Shown piece by piece: positions 40,742 through 50,502 of a stretch of DNA of 64,000 nucleotides. The first letter of the stretch is position 1, and each line of letters starts with the position of its first letter. A program made the position numbers and the translations under genes. Source of the DNA: Terriglobia bacterium (GTDB lineage: Bacteria; Acidobacteriota; Terriglobia; Terriglobales; Acidobacteriaceae); NCBI GenBank assembly GCA_020072645.1, contig JAIQGK010000015.1, positions 83,933 through 147,932 on the forward strand. Direction: 5' to 3'. The notes beneath the pieces were generated by a model that did no database searches, was not told the DNA's origin, and worked only from the letters and a program-made list of their open reading frames with translations.

Positions 40742-41536
40742 ATGGCTCCTAACAGAATCTGGCAGGCAACAATGTGTGCTTTGGCGCTGGCCTGTCTCAC
40801 AACCGCGCTTTCCGCCGAGCCAATCAAACAACTCAAGCCCACGGGATACGTGAATGACTTCGCCGGCGTGCTTGACGCTTCGTCCTCGGAGTCGATCCGC
40901 AACATCTGCGAGCAGATTGATCAAAAGGCCCATGCTCAAATCGCAATCGTTACCATCCAGTCGCTGGATGGCGCAGATATTGAAAGCTACGCTTCTGATC
41001 TCTACAAAGCCTGGGGAATAGGGCCAAAATCGAACAATCGCGGCGTTTTGATCCTGCTGGCGATTAACGATCGCAAGCGCCGCATTGAGGTGGGCTATGG
41101 GCTGGAGCCTATCCTTCCCGACGGGAAAGTAGGTGGCTTTGGCCGTGAAGCCGTTCCTTTGCTCAGGCAGGATCAATACGGCCCTGCTGTTCTGCTCATG
41201 ACACAGCGCGTTGCGGGAGTGATCGCCGCCGATGCCGGCATAACCCTTGAAGGCCCTGAACCGCCGCGTGCACCGCCAGACGAGGCGCCGGCGAATGGCC
41301 CATCTGCCGGAACCATTTTTTTAGGAATAGTTATAGTCCTGGTTGTCCTCGCCGTGTTATCCAGGGCAGGAGGCAGCGGCCTGATTTGGTTCTTGCTCGG
41401 CATGTTCCTGAACAGCGGAGGCCGAGGTAGTGGAGGCAGTAGTTGGGGTGGCGGCGGCGGGTTTGGCGGCGGCGGAGGTTTTGGTGGTTTTGGCGGCGGA
41501 AGTTCTGGAGGAGGCGGCGCAAGTGGCGACTGGTAG
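40742..41536 (+). CDS. TPM-domain membrane protein (YgcG family)
   Basis: About 264 residues from ATG 40742, fixed by GGAGACGA just upstream. Signal peptide (about 1-25), a TPM domain (about 30-165; YVNDFAGVLDASS, IAIVTIQSLDGADIESYASDLYKAWGIG, NNRGVLILLAINDRKRRIEVGYGLEPILPD), one transmembrane helix (about 185-205) and a Gly-rich tail (SSWGGGGGFGGGG..., about 220-264). This is the usual YgcG layout. It lies 21 bases before the nucleotidyltransferase gene and near lemA; YgcG and LemA proteins are commonly encoded together. Confidence 0.88.
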   Translation: MAPNRIWQATMCALALACLTTALSAEPIKQLKPTGYVNDFAGVLDASSSESIRNICEQIDQKAHAQIAIVTIQSLDGADIESYASDLYKAWGIGPKSNNRGVLILLAINDRKRRIEVGYGLEPILPDGKVGGFGREAVPLLRQDQYGPAVLLMTQRVAGVIAADAGITLEGPEPPRAPPDEAPANGPSAGTIFLGIVIVLVVLAVLSRAGGSGLIWFLLGMFLNSGGRGSGGSSWGGGGGFGGGGGFGGFGGGSSGGGGASGDW

Positions 41537-41557
41537 CCGCGAAGACGCTTATAACTT

Positions 41558-42268
41558 ATGGAAACAGAAAAACAGATCACGGATTTTGTGAATAGCCTCA
41601 GGCAGGCGGCGGGCGCAAACCTGGAATGTGTGGCGCTTTTCGGGTCGGCTGCATCCGGAGAATTTCATGCGGATTATTCTGACATCAACATCCTCTGCGT
41701 GATGCGTGAGCTTTCCGCTCCGGTGCTTGCAGCGCTGGCGCCGGCTATTGCCGGCTGGACGAAACGCAAGTTTCCTGCGCCGCTGATATTCTCACGCTCT
41801 GAATTAGAGCAATGCACAGACGTGTTCGCCATTGAGATGCTCGATATCCGCCAGCGCCATCGCATCCTGTACGGCGAAGATATTTTTACCGGCATGAACG
41901 TCCCCATGGACCGTCATCGCGTTCAACTGGAGCACGAACTGCGCACCAAACTACTTACGTTGCGGCAAAGTTATCTCCAGGCCGCGAGCGACGACAAACG
42001 CGTTCGGCGCTTAATGCTTGATTCCATTTCCGCTTTCAGCACGTTGTTCCGGCATACGCTCATTGCCATGGGAGAACAACCTGCGCCCCACAAGGCGGAA
42101 AACATCAAGAGGCTGGCGGTGCGGACTGGATTTGATTCCAGCATTTTTCTCAAGTTGTTGCAGGTGCGCCAACAGACGGCAAAAGAAAATGAGATCAACG
42201 CTGCTTCCGCGTTCGCACAATATCTGGATGGGATCAACAGAGTGGTCCAGGCAGTCGATGCGCTGTAA
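41558..42268 (+). CDS. MNT-type nucleotidyltransferase domain protein
   Basis: A 236-residue soluble protein. The N-terminal part has the nucleotidyltransferase motif ALFGSAASGEFHADYSDINIL, with the first carboxylate pair as DxN (SDINIL) rather than DxD. The C-terminal helical half (about 110-230) resembles the HEPN-like helices of kanamycin-nucleotidyltransferase-type proteins. No signal peptide. It is wedged between a TPM gene and lemA, both envelope genes, which is unusual. Target unknown. Confidence 0.75.
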   Translation: METEKQITDFVNSLRQAAGANLECVALFGSAASGEFHADYSDINILCVMRELSAPVLAALAPAIAGWTKRKFPAPLIFSRSELEQCTDVFAIEMLDIRQRHRILYGEDIFTGMNVPMDRHRVQLEHELRTKLLTLRQSYLQAASDDKRVRRLMLDSISAFSTLFRHTLIAMGEQPAPHKAENIKRLAVRTGFDSSIFLKLLQVRQQTAKENEINAASAFAQYLDGINRVVQAVDAL

Positions 42269-42310
42269 TTGAAAGATGGTCAAGGCTCGAAGGATAAAAC
42301 GGAGGAGAAG

Positions 42311-42925
42311 ATGAAGGTTTGGATAGCAATAGGAATCATCGTATTGCTGCTGATTGTGGGATTCAGCAGTTATGTCGGCGCTAAAAATCAGATGGTGACG
42401 AAGAATGAGACCGTAAAAGCGGCGTGGTCGCAGGTCGATATCGTGCTGCAACGCCGCGCTGATCTGATTCCCAACCTGGTTGAGACCGTGAAGGGTTTTG
42501 CCTTGCAGGAGCAAACCGTCTTTGGCGACATTGCCAAAGCACGTTCACGTTTGCTTTCCGCCAATACTCCCGCAGATAAAATTTCCGCCAACCAGCAACT
42601 TGATGGCGCCTTGGGCCGTCTTCTGGTGGTCGTGGAAAACTACCCTCAACTGAAGTCCAATGAAAACTTCTTGCGATTGCAGGATGAACTGGCCGGAACC
42701 GAGAACCGTATAGCAGTGGAACGCAAGCGCTACAATGACGCGCTGCAGGACTACAATACCTTCATCGGCCTTTTCCCCAATAGCATCTGGGCCGGCATGG
42801 CTGGATTCAAGCGTAATGACGCGTACTTTGCCGCAAGTGAAGGCGCAAAGACCGCGCCGAAAGTTGATTTCTCCGGCGTGAAACCTACACCGCCCGCGCA
42901 AGCCACACCGCAACCCGCACATTAA
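42311..42925 (+). CDS. lemA: LemA-family protein
   Basis: A 204-residue protein from ATG 42311 with GGAGGAGAAG directly upstream. One N-terminal transmembrane helix (VWIAIGIIVLLLIVGFSSYV), then the LemA helical bundle (MVTKNETVKAAWSQVDIVLQRRADLIPNLVETVKGFA.QE..VF..IA.ARS, ADKISANQQLDGALGRLLVVVENYPQLKSNENFLRLQDELAGTENRIAVERKRYND) and a Pro/Ala tail. LemA proteins are membrane proteins linked to envelope stress and sit beside TPM/YgcG genes in many bacteria. Last gene of the operon. Confidence 0.92.
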   Translation: MKVWIAIGIIVLLLIVGFSSYVGAKNQMVTKNETVKAAWSQVDIVLQRRADLIPNLVETVKGFALQEQTVFGDIAKARSRLLSANTPADKISANQQLDGALGRLLVVVENYPQLKSNENFLRLQDELAGTENRIAVERKRYNDALQDYNTFIGLFPNSIWAGMAGFKRNDAYFAASEGAKTAPKVDFSGVKPTPPAQATPQPAH

Positions 42926-42932
42926 CAGCTAT

Positions 42933-42960
42933 TTGGGCCGCGGCAATGGCTGCGGCCCAA
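42933..42960. terminator. Strong hairpin between convergent genes
   Basis: TTGGGCCGC/GCGGCCCAA is a perfect 9-bp stem with a 10-base loop, placed between the end of lemA and the end of the TPR regulator gene. No T-tract follows on either strand, so it may act with Rho or as an mRNA end-cap. Confidence 0.5.
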
Positions 42961-42964
42961 CCCG

Positions 42965-44626
42965 TCACCTGACTAGTCCAATCCTCCGTATCAGATCCTG
43001 AAATCTGGGATCTGATCGAACGTCATCCAGCATCGGTTCAACGTTGAGCCAGGTCAAACCGTCAGCGCGATCATCATAGGCTTTTTCAAGCCACATCATT
43101 GCTTTGTCTTTGTCGCCCAAACCAGCAAAGAGCATTCCAAAATAGGTCGGCGGTATGTAACGTTTTTTTGCCGCTGCCTTAAACGCTTCGGCTAGCTTCA
43201 TCGTCTCAGCTTTTTTGCCACTCACGGCATAGGCCAGGCCCAGCGCGGCATCCATCAGTGGCATCTCTCCTGTTTCGGTTCTTGCCTGCTTCAGGTGCGC
43301 AATGGCCTTGGCATGCTCGTTCAATCGCATGTAAGCGCGGCCGGCGATAAAGTGCAGCATAAAGTACTCGGGATCCAACTGCTTGGCTTTCTCGCATTCG
43401 TCCACCGCACGCTGGTATTCACGGCCAAAATAATAAGCGGCCGCGCGCGTCGTATGGACAGCCACCAGCCGGTGCGGATCTGTCTCTTGCACAATGCTCA
43501 TCGTCTGCTCAATCTCATCAAACGCGGCATCGCGTCTGCCTAGAGCCAGTAACAACCATGAGTACCACAGATGTGTGTCCGCGTGGTCTGGGTTCAGCTC
43601 GATCGCCAGCTCATACCCGGCCTCGGCTTCTTCCCATTTCCAGTGGTAGTGGTGGTTTACCAGGGCCAGTGCCGTATGTGCTTCCGCGAATGAGCTGTCC
43701 AACTCCAGCGCTTTGCGTGCCGCTTTCTCGGCTTTCGGCATGGCTTCGCGCGGTGGCAACAGATCAAACGGCGCTATCGCCAGAAGCGCGTAGGCGCTCG
43801 CCAGTCCGGCATAGGCGGGTCCATATTTCTCGTCGAGCTTGATAGCGCGTTCAAAGTCCTCAATACTTTTGCTGATGGCAGTAGGCGTCATCTGGTGCAG
43901 GTTGTAGCGGGCTTTCAGGTAGGCATCGTATGCCGCGGGCTGCACTTGTCCGTGGCCTTTTTGCAGATCAGAAAGGCGCGTGCTCTGGGAAAGATTCAGC
44001 GCCAGGTTGATTTCGCGCGAAATCGCCTGGGCAATGTTAGCCTGCACGCTCAGGACATCACTCAAATCGCGCTCATATGTTTCAGCCCAGAGCTGTGTCT
44101 GGTCTTTCAATTGGATAAGCTGCGCCGTGATGCGGACCCGGTTGCCGCCACGTCTTACTTTCCCTTCCAGAACGTATCCGACTCCCAAGTCTTTCTTCAT
44201 CTGATCCATTGACTTGCTGCTGGAATCGTAGTGCTCCGCAGTCGTTCGCGCGATTACGGCCAACTCCGATGCCTGTAACCGCGTGATCTGCGTGATCATC
44301 TCTTCCGTAAGTCCGTCACTAAAGTAGTCGTCGTCTTTGGCTCCGCTGAGATTGCCAAACGGCAACACCGCCAGCTTGATCTTCTCCGCCGGCCCTTCAT
44401 CGCGATTCCCGCTCACGACTGTCGCGCCGGACTGCTGGCGCGTAGTGAACCAGTCTGTCAGCTCATTGCGGTAGGCGTAGATCGATCCAAGCTTGTCATG
44501 CAGATGGCGATAAACAGGCAGCCCTTCTTTTTTCTCCCAGCGCTGCACGGTGCGGACGTCCCGCCGCAGATACGAAGCAATCTCTTTCCAGGAATCTAGT
44601 CGATCAGCTGGATTGCCGGTTGTCAT
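42965..44626 (-). CDS. HTH-TolB-TPR fusion protein (CadC/FlgO-like)
   Basis: About 553 residues from ATG 44626. The N-terminal part (about 5-60; DRLDSWKEIASYLRRDVRTVQRWEKKEGLPVYRHLHDKLGSIYAYRNELTDW) is an excisionase/MerR-like HTH. It is followed by a TolB/FlgO-like domain (about 85-235; KLAVLPFGNLSGAKDDDYFSDGLTEEMITQIT, TRTAEHYD, YVLEGKVRRGGNRVRITAQLIQL, WAETYER) and seven or so TPRs (about 255-540). No transmembrane helix is obvious. Proteins of this design are abundant in Acidobacteria; a target is unknown. The longer frame to 44746 is a probable shadow. Confidence 0.75.
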   Translation of the reverse strand: MTTGNPADRLDSWKEIASYLRRDVRTVQRWEKKEGLPVYRHLHDKLGSIYAYRNELTDWFTTRQQSGATVVSGNRDEGPAEKIKLAVLPFGNLSGAKDDDYFSDGLTEEMITQITRLQASELAVIARTTAEHYDSSSKSMDQMKKDLGVGYVLEGKVRRGGNRVRITAQLIQLKDQTQLWAETYERDLSDVLSVQANIAQAISREINLALNLSQSTRLSDLQKGHGQVQPAAYDAYLKARYNLHQMTPTAISKSIEDFERAIKLDEKYGPAYAGLASAYALLAIAPFDLLPPREAMPKAEKAARKALELDSSFAEAHTALALVNHHYHWKWEEAEAGYELAIELNPDHADTHLWYSWLLLALGRRDAAFDEIEQTMSIVQETDPHRLVAVHTTRAAAYYFGREYQRAVDECEKAKQLDPEYFMLHFIAGRAYMRLNEHAKAIAHLKQARTETGEMPLMDAALGLAYAVSGKKAETMKLAEAFKAAAKKRYIPPTYFGMLFAGLGDKDKAMMWLEKAYDDRADGLTWLNVEPMLDDVRSDPRFQDLIRRIGLVR

Positions 44627-44773
44627 GGTTCGAGTTCCGCCCCGTTTTCTTTTTGGTGTTGATAGATCCCGCACGACATTCAGCGGCATCGTTCCCCTGC
44701 CGCGCATTGCCGCTTGAGAGCCAATTCTACCGGGAGATAGAGTCACATTCGTAGTGAAAAGAAAGAGGCCGTC

Positions 44774-45682
44774 ATGATCAACCTTGGTTCGAAGATGAGT
44801 TCCCTACTGCTTGCCACCATAGTGCTGGCCAAACTCGCTTCAGCGCAAGGCTTGCCGTGGCTTGACGATCCGCCGCCGCACACCGCTCTTGCGGAAACCG
44901 CCGCGCCGGAGCAAACGCAGCTTCTTCAAACTATGGCGCCGCCGGTCGCAACCACGACCAATCCTTCCACGGTGACCATACCCGCCGGGACCCGGGTGCT
45001 CATGGTCCTGAAGAGCCCGCTGCATACCACGTCGGGAACAGCGGGCTCCGGTCTTTATCTTGAAACTCTCTACCCTGTGGTGCAGGGCAACGGCGTGGTG
45101 ATTCCTGCACGCACGCTGGTTCAGGGCGTGGTGGAATCAGACGAACGCCCCGGACATCTGAAACGGACATCAGAATTCCGCTTCCACTTCACCACCCTGA
45201 TCTTTCCCAACAATCTCGTGGTGCCGATCAATGGCGTATTGCAGGGCATACCCGGCGCCCGCAACATCCGCACACGCAGCAATGACAGAACGCTTGAGCC
45301 GGTGGACCAGACAGAAAAAGTAATTACTCCGGTAGCGGCAAGTACCGTCGGCGGCGCGATCATTGGCTCAAATAGCCACATCGGTATAGGCCTGTTGCCG
45401 GGGGCCGGAGTTGGCGCTGGCCTCGGTCTGCTTGCGGTCCTGCTGAAACGCGGTGATGAGATCAGCCTGCCGCGAGGGACCAACGTAGAGATGGTCCTGC
45501 AGGCTCCCTTTAGCCTGGAGCAGGCGCAGATAGCAGCGAACGCGCGCTACGTTCCTCCACCGCAAGCAGTGAATGACACGCAGTCGTCCGCCAATGGCGA
45601 AGGTGGCGCGATGCGCAGAAGACGTCAGCGCGCGGCATTCGGAACAATCAACCCATTCAAGGTTCTTCTTCCGCTTGATTAG
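44774..45682 (+). CDS. Exported protein with TrbI/VirB10-like core
   Basis: A 302-residue exported protein: signal peptide (about 1-25), a short linker and a beta-rich core (about 62-260; IPAGTRVLMVLKSPLHTT, VVQGNGVVIPARTLVQGVVES, TTLIFPNNLVVPINGVLQG, SLPRGTNVEMVLQAPFSL). The repeated PAGT..vl, IP..T.v.G and LP.GT motifs recall the TrbI/VirB10 fold, yet no conjugation gene is near. A Gly-rich hydrophobic segment (GAIIGSNSHIGIGLLPGAGVGAGLGLLAVLL) sits inside. ATG 44774 is preceded by AGAGG. It is probably a structural envelope protein. Confidence 0.55.
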   Translation: MINLGSKMSSLLLATIVLAKLASAQGLPWLDDPPPHTALAETAAPEQTQLLQTMAPPVATTTNPSTVTIPAGTRVLMVLKSPLHTTSGTAGSGLYLETLYPVVQGNGVVIPARTLVQGVVESDERPGHLKRTSEFRFHFTTLIFPNNLVVPINGVLQGIPGARNIRTRSNDRTLEPVDQTEKVITPVAASTVGGAIIGSNSHIGIGLLPGAGVGAGLGLLAVLLKRGDEISLPRGTNVEMVLQAPFSLEQAQIAANARYVPPPQAVNDTQSSANGEGGAMRRRRQRAAFGTINPFKVLLPLD

Positions 45683-45700
45683 ATTTTTTTGATAGCTAGC

Positions 45701-45728
45701 AAAAAAGGCCTGCTCATGCGGGCCTTTT
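45701..45728. terminator. Bidirectional Rho-independent terminator
   Basis: AAAAGGCCTGC/GCGGGCCTTTT pair (11 bp, one G-T) around a TCAT loop; T4 follows on the plus strand and T6 on the minus strand. It ends both the exported-protein gene and the convergent efflux operon. Confidence 0.85.
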
Positions 45729-45739
45729 AGGAAGGAGTC

Positions 45740-48208
45740 TTATTCGTAACGCAGGGCGATCATCGGATCCACCTTCGACGCGCGGTACGCCGGGATGTAG
45801 CATGCCAGCAGGGAAACCACTGTAACCATCCCCACCACCGCGGAAAAAGTCACAACATCAGTGGATTTTACGCCAAACAACAGACTGCTGAACGACGTGG
45901 CGAACTTGGCCGCGACCAGTGAAAGGACCACTCCCGCAGCCACTCCGATTCCCGTAAGTTGCAGGCCGGCCTTCAGCACCATCTGCACTACTTGCGAGCG
46001 TGAAGCGCCCAGCGTCATGCGAACGCCAATTTCATGCGTGCGTTGAGCTACCGCATAGGCAATCACTCCGTAGAGACCGATTCCGGTAAGCAGTAGCGCC
46101 AATACGGCGAAAGCTTCCAGCAGCATTGCGTTGAAGCGCTGTGTTGCCACCGACGAAGCAAGATATTCTTCCATCGTCTTGATGTCGTACACAGGAAGGT
46201 CTGGGTCCATGGAAGAAACCACGCTGCGCACCGCTGAAGCTACGCTGTGCGGATCATTGCTCGTCCGCAGGCACACAGACATAGAGCCGAAGTTCAGTTG
46301 GGTTGAAGGGATGTAATAGACCGGCACAACTTCTGAATCCAGGCTGCGATTCTTTACATTGCCCACAACGGCAATGATTTCCCGCAAGGGTGGCTCTCCG
46401 CTGTTCGAAGCGCCGGGAGTAATCCGCTTGCCCACTGCATCTTCATTGGGGAAATATTTGCGGGCAAAGGCCTCGTTCACTATCACCACGCCCGGGGCCT
46501 TGCTGTCATCGCGCTCGGTGAAATCGCGCCCTCGAAGCAATGGTATGTTCAAGGTCTTAAAAAACCCGGGTGAGGCTGATTCAATGTCCGCGGACGGTTC
46601 TTCTGACTTGGGCACAGGGTGGCCCTCAATCTGGAACGTGATGATCGCGTTATTCCCGCTGAGAGGGAGCGGCGTGACTGCCCCGGCGGAAGTTACACCT
46701 GGCAGAGCGCGCACCTTGGAAAGAAGTTCTGTATAAAAATCCATCTGTTGCTGGTCGTTATACTTTGTTTCCGGCAGATCGAAAGTCAACGTCAGCACGT
46801 TCCGCGGGTTAAGCCCCGGATCAACCGATACCAGGCGATGGAAACTGCGAAGCAGCAACCCGGCAACAACAAGCAGGACCAACCCGCCAGCCGTTTCCAT
46901 GACTACCAAAGCGCCACGAAGCCGCTGGTGAGATCCGCTGGCGGTTGTGCCGCGCCCTTCCTTCATGAATTCTGTGAGATTGGGGCTTGATGCACGGAGG
47001 GCCGGCACCAGACCGAAGATCAGGCTCGTCAGCAGCGCGATACCGGCGGTGAAGAGAAGCACATTTCCATCCAGCCCGGCATTCTGGATGCGCGGAAGAT
47101 TTTGTGCGTTCAGTGCAATGAAAAGTTTGAGCGCCCACAGGGCGATGGGAATGCCAATGATGGCGCCACCCAGAGCCAGCACCACGCTTTCCGTAAGCAT
47201 CTGCCGCACTACCCGCATACGCTTGGCGCCGAGCGCGGCACGCAACGCAATTTCGCGATTGCGGCGGCTGGCCCGGACCAGAAGCAGGTTTGCCACGTTC
47301 ATGCAGGCAATCAGCAGCACCACACCCACCGATATAAGCAGGACAACCATACGCGGTCGCGTCTTGCCTACCAGATGGTCCAGTTCTGACGTAAGGCCGA
47401 CCGCCGTAAATTTACTGTTTGTGTCTGGATACTGCTTCGCCAGCCCGCGCGCGATCACATTCATCTCTTCGTGCGCGCGTTCCAAGGGCATATCCGGCTT
47501 CAACCGGGCAACCACCTGCAGATAATGAGCGCCCCGCTGTTGCGGTGAAGTCGCTGCTGGGGAATTTTTGGGGTCTTTTGTTTCTGAATCGATCGCCAAA
47601 GTCCGCCACAGCTTGGGCGGCTCGCGGCCATCCAGCGGAAAAGAAAATCCCGCCGGCATTACTCCTATGACCGTATAACTCTGCTTATCCAGCGTGATTG
47701 CTCGTCCGATAATCCCGCGATCGCCATGAAACGCGGATTGCCATAGATCGTGGCTCAGCACTACCACACGCGTTCCCGGCTTTTCCTCGTCTCGGTTAAA
47801 GCCGCGTCCCAGCAGCGGCTGCGTTCCTAAAATGGAGAAGAAATCGCCTGATACCGTCTCTCCAGAGACATGCAAGGGTTGATCCATTCCAGCAAGAGTA
47901 AAACTGTCCCCATGGTAAGAAGCCATAGCCGTGAAAGACTTGGCCGTGGAACGCCAGTCCAGAAAATCAGCGTATGAAGTAGAGAAGTTCCGGGTAACGC
48001 CCTGCTTCTCAAAAGCTGACGTCATGAATACCAGCTTGTCAGAATCAGGAAACGGCAGCGGCTTCAACAGCACTGCATTCACGATGCTGAAGATCGCGGT
48101 GTTCGCGCCGATGCCCAGAGCCAGGGTGAACAAGGCAATCACCGTAAACGCCGGCGACTTACTCAGCGTGCGCAGACCGTAACGCAGATCTTGCAGCAGT
48201 GTAGTCAC
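45740..48208 (-). CDS. MacB/FtsX-type ABC permease (acidobacterial ADOP type)
   Basis: An 822-residue protein with two FtsX permease halves. Opening [19 protein letters not shown], the first hydrophobic helix ([26 protein letters not shown]), a MacB periplasmic domain (about 55-240), permease 1 (about 280-400), a second periplasmic domain and permease 2 (about 700-815, ending ...[19 protein letters not shown]). GTG start, with GGGAG upstream. With the ATPase and adaptor genes upstream it forms a tripartite MacAB-like efflux system moving a substrate across the outer envelope. No outer-membrane partner lies nearby. Confidence 0.92.
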   Translation of the reverse strand: MTTLLQDLRYGLRTLSKSPAFTVIALFTLALGIGANTAIFSIVNAVLLKPLPFPDSDKLVFMTSAFEKQGVTRNFSTSYADFLDWRSTAKSFTAMASYHGDSFTLAGMDQPLHVSGETVSGDFFSILGTQPLLGRGFNRDEEKPGTRVVVLSHDLWQSAFHGDRGIIGRAITLDKQSYTVIGVMPAGFSFPLDGREPPKLWRTLAIDSETKDPKNSPAATSPQQRGAHYLQVVARLKPDMPLERAHEEMNVIARGLAKQYPDTNSKFTAVGLTSELDHLVGKTRPRMVVLLISVGVVLLIACMNVANLLLVRASRRNREIALRAALGAKRMRVVRQMLTESVVLALGGAIIGIPIALWALKLFIALNAQNLPRIQNAGLDGNVLLFTAGIALLTSLIFGLVPALRASSPNLTEFMKEGRGTTASGSHQRLRGALVVMETAGGLVLLVVAGLLLRSFHRLVSVDPGLNPRNVLTLTFDLPETKYNDQQQMDFYTELLSKVRALPGVTSAGAVTPLPLSGNNAIITFQIEGHPVPKSEEPSADIESASPGFFKTLNIPLLRGRDFTERDDSKAPGVVIVNEAFARKYFPNEDAVGKRITPGASNSGEPPLREIIAVVGNVKNRSLDSEVVPVYYIPSTQLNFGSMSVCLRTSNDPHSVASAVRSVVSSMDPDLPVYDIKTMEEYLASSVATQRFNAMLLEAFAVLALLLTGIGLYGVIAYAVAQRTHEIGVRMTLGASRSQVVQMVLKAGLQLTGIGVAAGVVLSLVAAKFATSFSSLLFGVKSTDVVTFSAVVGMVTVVSLLACYIPAYRASKVDPMIALRYE

Positions 48209-48261
48209 ACACTTCTCCCTCGGATTGAAATTCCGGTTTTAAATGGATGGGATCTTAGCTC

Positions 48262-48981
48262 TTACGCCATCTCTGCTGTTTGCTGCGCGGCTTCCGTTTC
48301 TTCGACCACTTTCCCGTCAAAGAGATGGATGGTGCGCTCAGCATGCTTGGCAAAGCGCGCGTCGTGCGTCACCATGCAGATGGTTGCGCCTTCGCGGTGC
48401 AGGCTTTGCAGCAGGTCCATCACGGCTTCGCCATTGCGTGAATCCAGGTTTCCGGTGGGCTCGTCCGCCAGTAGGATGCTGGGCGATCCGCCCAATGCGC
48501 GGGCCACGGCAACACGCTGCTGTTGACCGCCAGAGAGCTGTGACGGATAGTGGCGCATGCGGTGCGCCATGCCCACTTTCTCCAGCGCTTCCTGCACGCG
48601 CTTTTTGCGTTCAGGAGACGACATGGAGCGGTACGTCAGCGGCAGTTCTACGTTTTCATACACCGTGAGATCGCCAATCAGGTTGAAGCTTTGGAAAATG
48701 AAGCCGATTTCCTGATTGCGAATGCGGGCGCGATCAGAGAAATCCAGTCCCTGCACAGGACGGTTGTTCAGGATGTAAGAACCATCCGTGGGCGAATCCA
48801 GGAGGCCAATAATGGAGAGCAGGGTCGATTTGCCGCAGCCTGAAGGACCGGCAATGGCGACATACTCGCCTTTCTTAATGTCCAGATGGATGCCGGAGAG
48901 CGCATGCGTCTCAACTTCATCGGTGTAGAAAATTTTGGTTACGTTTTCCAGGTTGATTAAAGTTTGTCCGCTGCTTGCCAC
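48262..48981 (-). CDS. ABC transporter ATPase (MacB/LolD type)
   Basis: A 239-residue ATPase. Walker A GPSGCGKSTLL, Q-loop FIFQSFNLIGDLTV, signature LSGGQQQRVAVARAL, Walker B ILLADEPTGNLD and H-loop VTHD are all present. GTG start at 48981, preceded by GGAG. The gene lies 53 bases before the permease gene and 45 bases after the adaptor gene on the same strand. It powers the MacB-like permease. Confidence 0.93.
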   Translation of the reverse strand: MASSGQTLINLENVTKIFYTDEVETHALSGIHLDIKKGEYVAIAGPSGCGKSTLLSIIGLLDSPTDGSYILNNRPVQGLDFSDRARIRNQEIGFIFQSFNLIGDLTVYENVELPLTYRSMSSPERKKRVQEALEKVGMAHRMRHYPSQLSGGQQQRVAVARALGGSPSILLADEPTGNLDSRNGEAVMDLLQSLHREGATICMVTHDARFAKHAERTIHLFDGKVVEETEAAQQTAEMA

Positions 48982-49026
48982 GTTTATGTTCTCCTCGCAA
49001 AGTATTGATGGGTCTTCCGCTGCTGC

Positions 49027-50292
49027 TTATTTTTCCAGCTTGATTCGATCCTGATTGTCGTAACGGGACATGTCGGAAAGGATTACTTTATCACCTTCCT
49101 TCAGCCCGCCCACAATCTCAATTGTATTCACGGAACTGCGCCCCAATTCCACTTTCACTCTGGTCGCGGTCTTCTCGTCCGGATCAAGTTTGAACATTCC
49201 TACTGTACTCTTTTCCTGCCCAAAAGCCGGCCGGCCCACATAGAGTACATTTTCCAGCTTTTCCTGCGTGATCGTTCCATCCACGCTCAAGTCCGGACGG
49301 GCGCCTTTTGGCGGTGGACCATCCAGCTTCACATCGACTGTAACCGTGCCCGCCTGTACCGCAGGATCAATGCGTGAAACCGTGCCGTCAACCACGCCGT
49401 TGTGGGTATCAATCTCTGCCTTCTGGCCGATAATGATGTCCTTGGCCTGCGTTTCAGGAATCTTCAACTCCGCCTGAAGGTGTTCCGGCTGCACCACTTT
49501 TGCCAGGATCGTTCCCTGCGTCGCTCGCTGTCCAACTTGTACAGGTACTTCCTGCAAGACACCGGGAATGCCGGCGCGGACTTTCAACGCGTCTTTCTGC
49601 CGATGCTTCAATTGCGCCAGCGCCTTTTTCTGGTCGATGGTCGCCTGTTGCACTGCCAGTTGCGTCTCAATGGCCTTGGTGCTTTCGGCAATCCGGTCCT
49701 GTTCAATCTTGTAGCGCGTGGCCAGCTCTTTTTCCTTGCTCAAAGAAGCCTTTAAGACTGAATCAGAAACTACGCCAATCTTTTTCAGTTCCCTGTTCTG
49801 GTCGGCATCGCGCTTGGCATTTTCGTAGTCTGCCTCAACCGTCGCGGCGCCAGAGCGCAGACTTGCCAGATCGCTATCGATCTTTGCCTTGGTATTGTGA
49901 TATTCAGCTTCGGCCGAGCGTAAATCCAGGTCCGCATTCAGGGCTTCCTGCTCCACTTGAGGATTTGAAAGCTCCATGATGACCGAATCTGCCTTTACCG
50001 GCGTGCCAGGCAGGATCACAATCCGTTCCACGCGAACGTCTGTCTCCGCTGGAATCAGACGGACATCGTCCGGAATTGGCACTAATGATCCCAGGCCTCG
50101 GACCTGCCGCAGCATTGAGCCGCGTTTCACCGTGTCCGGCCAAATCGTTCCAGCATCAACGCCCTGCAGGGCTGGCTTGAGTCTGGAAACACCTAACGTA
50201 GCGCCCAGAATCGCAATCACGGCCACCACGATCATGGCCCCCTGCTTCTGGCGCTTTCTCTTCTTCACCGATTCGTCGCGTACTATATCCAT
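49027..50292 (-). CDS. Periplasmic adaptor subunit (MacA/HlyD type)
   Basis: About 421 residues from ATG 50292. N-terminal membrane anchor (GAMIVVAVIAILGATLGV), a lipoyl/barrel-sandwich hybrid split around a long helical hairpin (about 90-245: YHNTKAKIDSDLASLRSGAATVEADYENAKRDADQNRELKKIG and IEQDRIAESTKAIETQLAVQQATIDQKKALAQLKHRQKD), a beta-barrel (DIIIGQKAEIDTHNGVVDGTVSRIDPAVQAGTVTVDVKLDG) and a membrane-proximal domain. First gene of the efflux operon. Confidence 0.9.
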   Translation of the reverse strand: MDIVRDESVKKRKRQKQGAMIVVAVIAILGATLGVSRLKPALQGVDAGTIWPDTVKRGSMLRQVRGLGSLVPIPDDVRLIPAETDVRVERIVILPGTPVKADSVIMELSNPQVEQEALNADLDLRSAEAEYHNTKAKIDSDLASLRSGAATVEADYENAKRDADQNRELKKIGVVSDSVLKASLSKEKELATRYKIEQDRIAESTKAIETQLAVQQATIDQKKALAQLKHRQKDALKVRAGIPGVLQEVPVQVGQRATQGTILAKVVQPEHLQAELKIPETQAKDIIIGQKAEIDTHNGVVDGTVSRIDPAVQAGTVTVDVKLDGPPPKGARPDLSVDGTITQEKLENVLYVGRPAFGQEKSTVGMFKLDPDEKTATRVKVELGRSSVNTIEIVGGLKEGDKVILSDMSRYDNQDRIKLEK

Positions 50293-50502
50293 TGCACTAA
50301 TAGTGTATGCACAGGCAATGCCAAAATCCATGTCAGACGTAAGCTATTGAAATAAAAGCCACAACTTCAGTCTTCCAGAATCATCCTGGCGCCTGGACTG
50401 TTCATTCCTGCAAACTAACTGTCCGGAAACGCACAGTTGAGGTCTTCGGCCAAAACACCGAACATCCTTATATTATATAGACCACGCCATTTTCCTTTGG
50501 TT

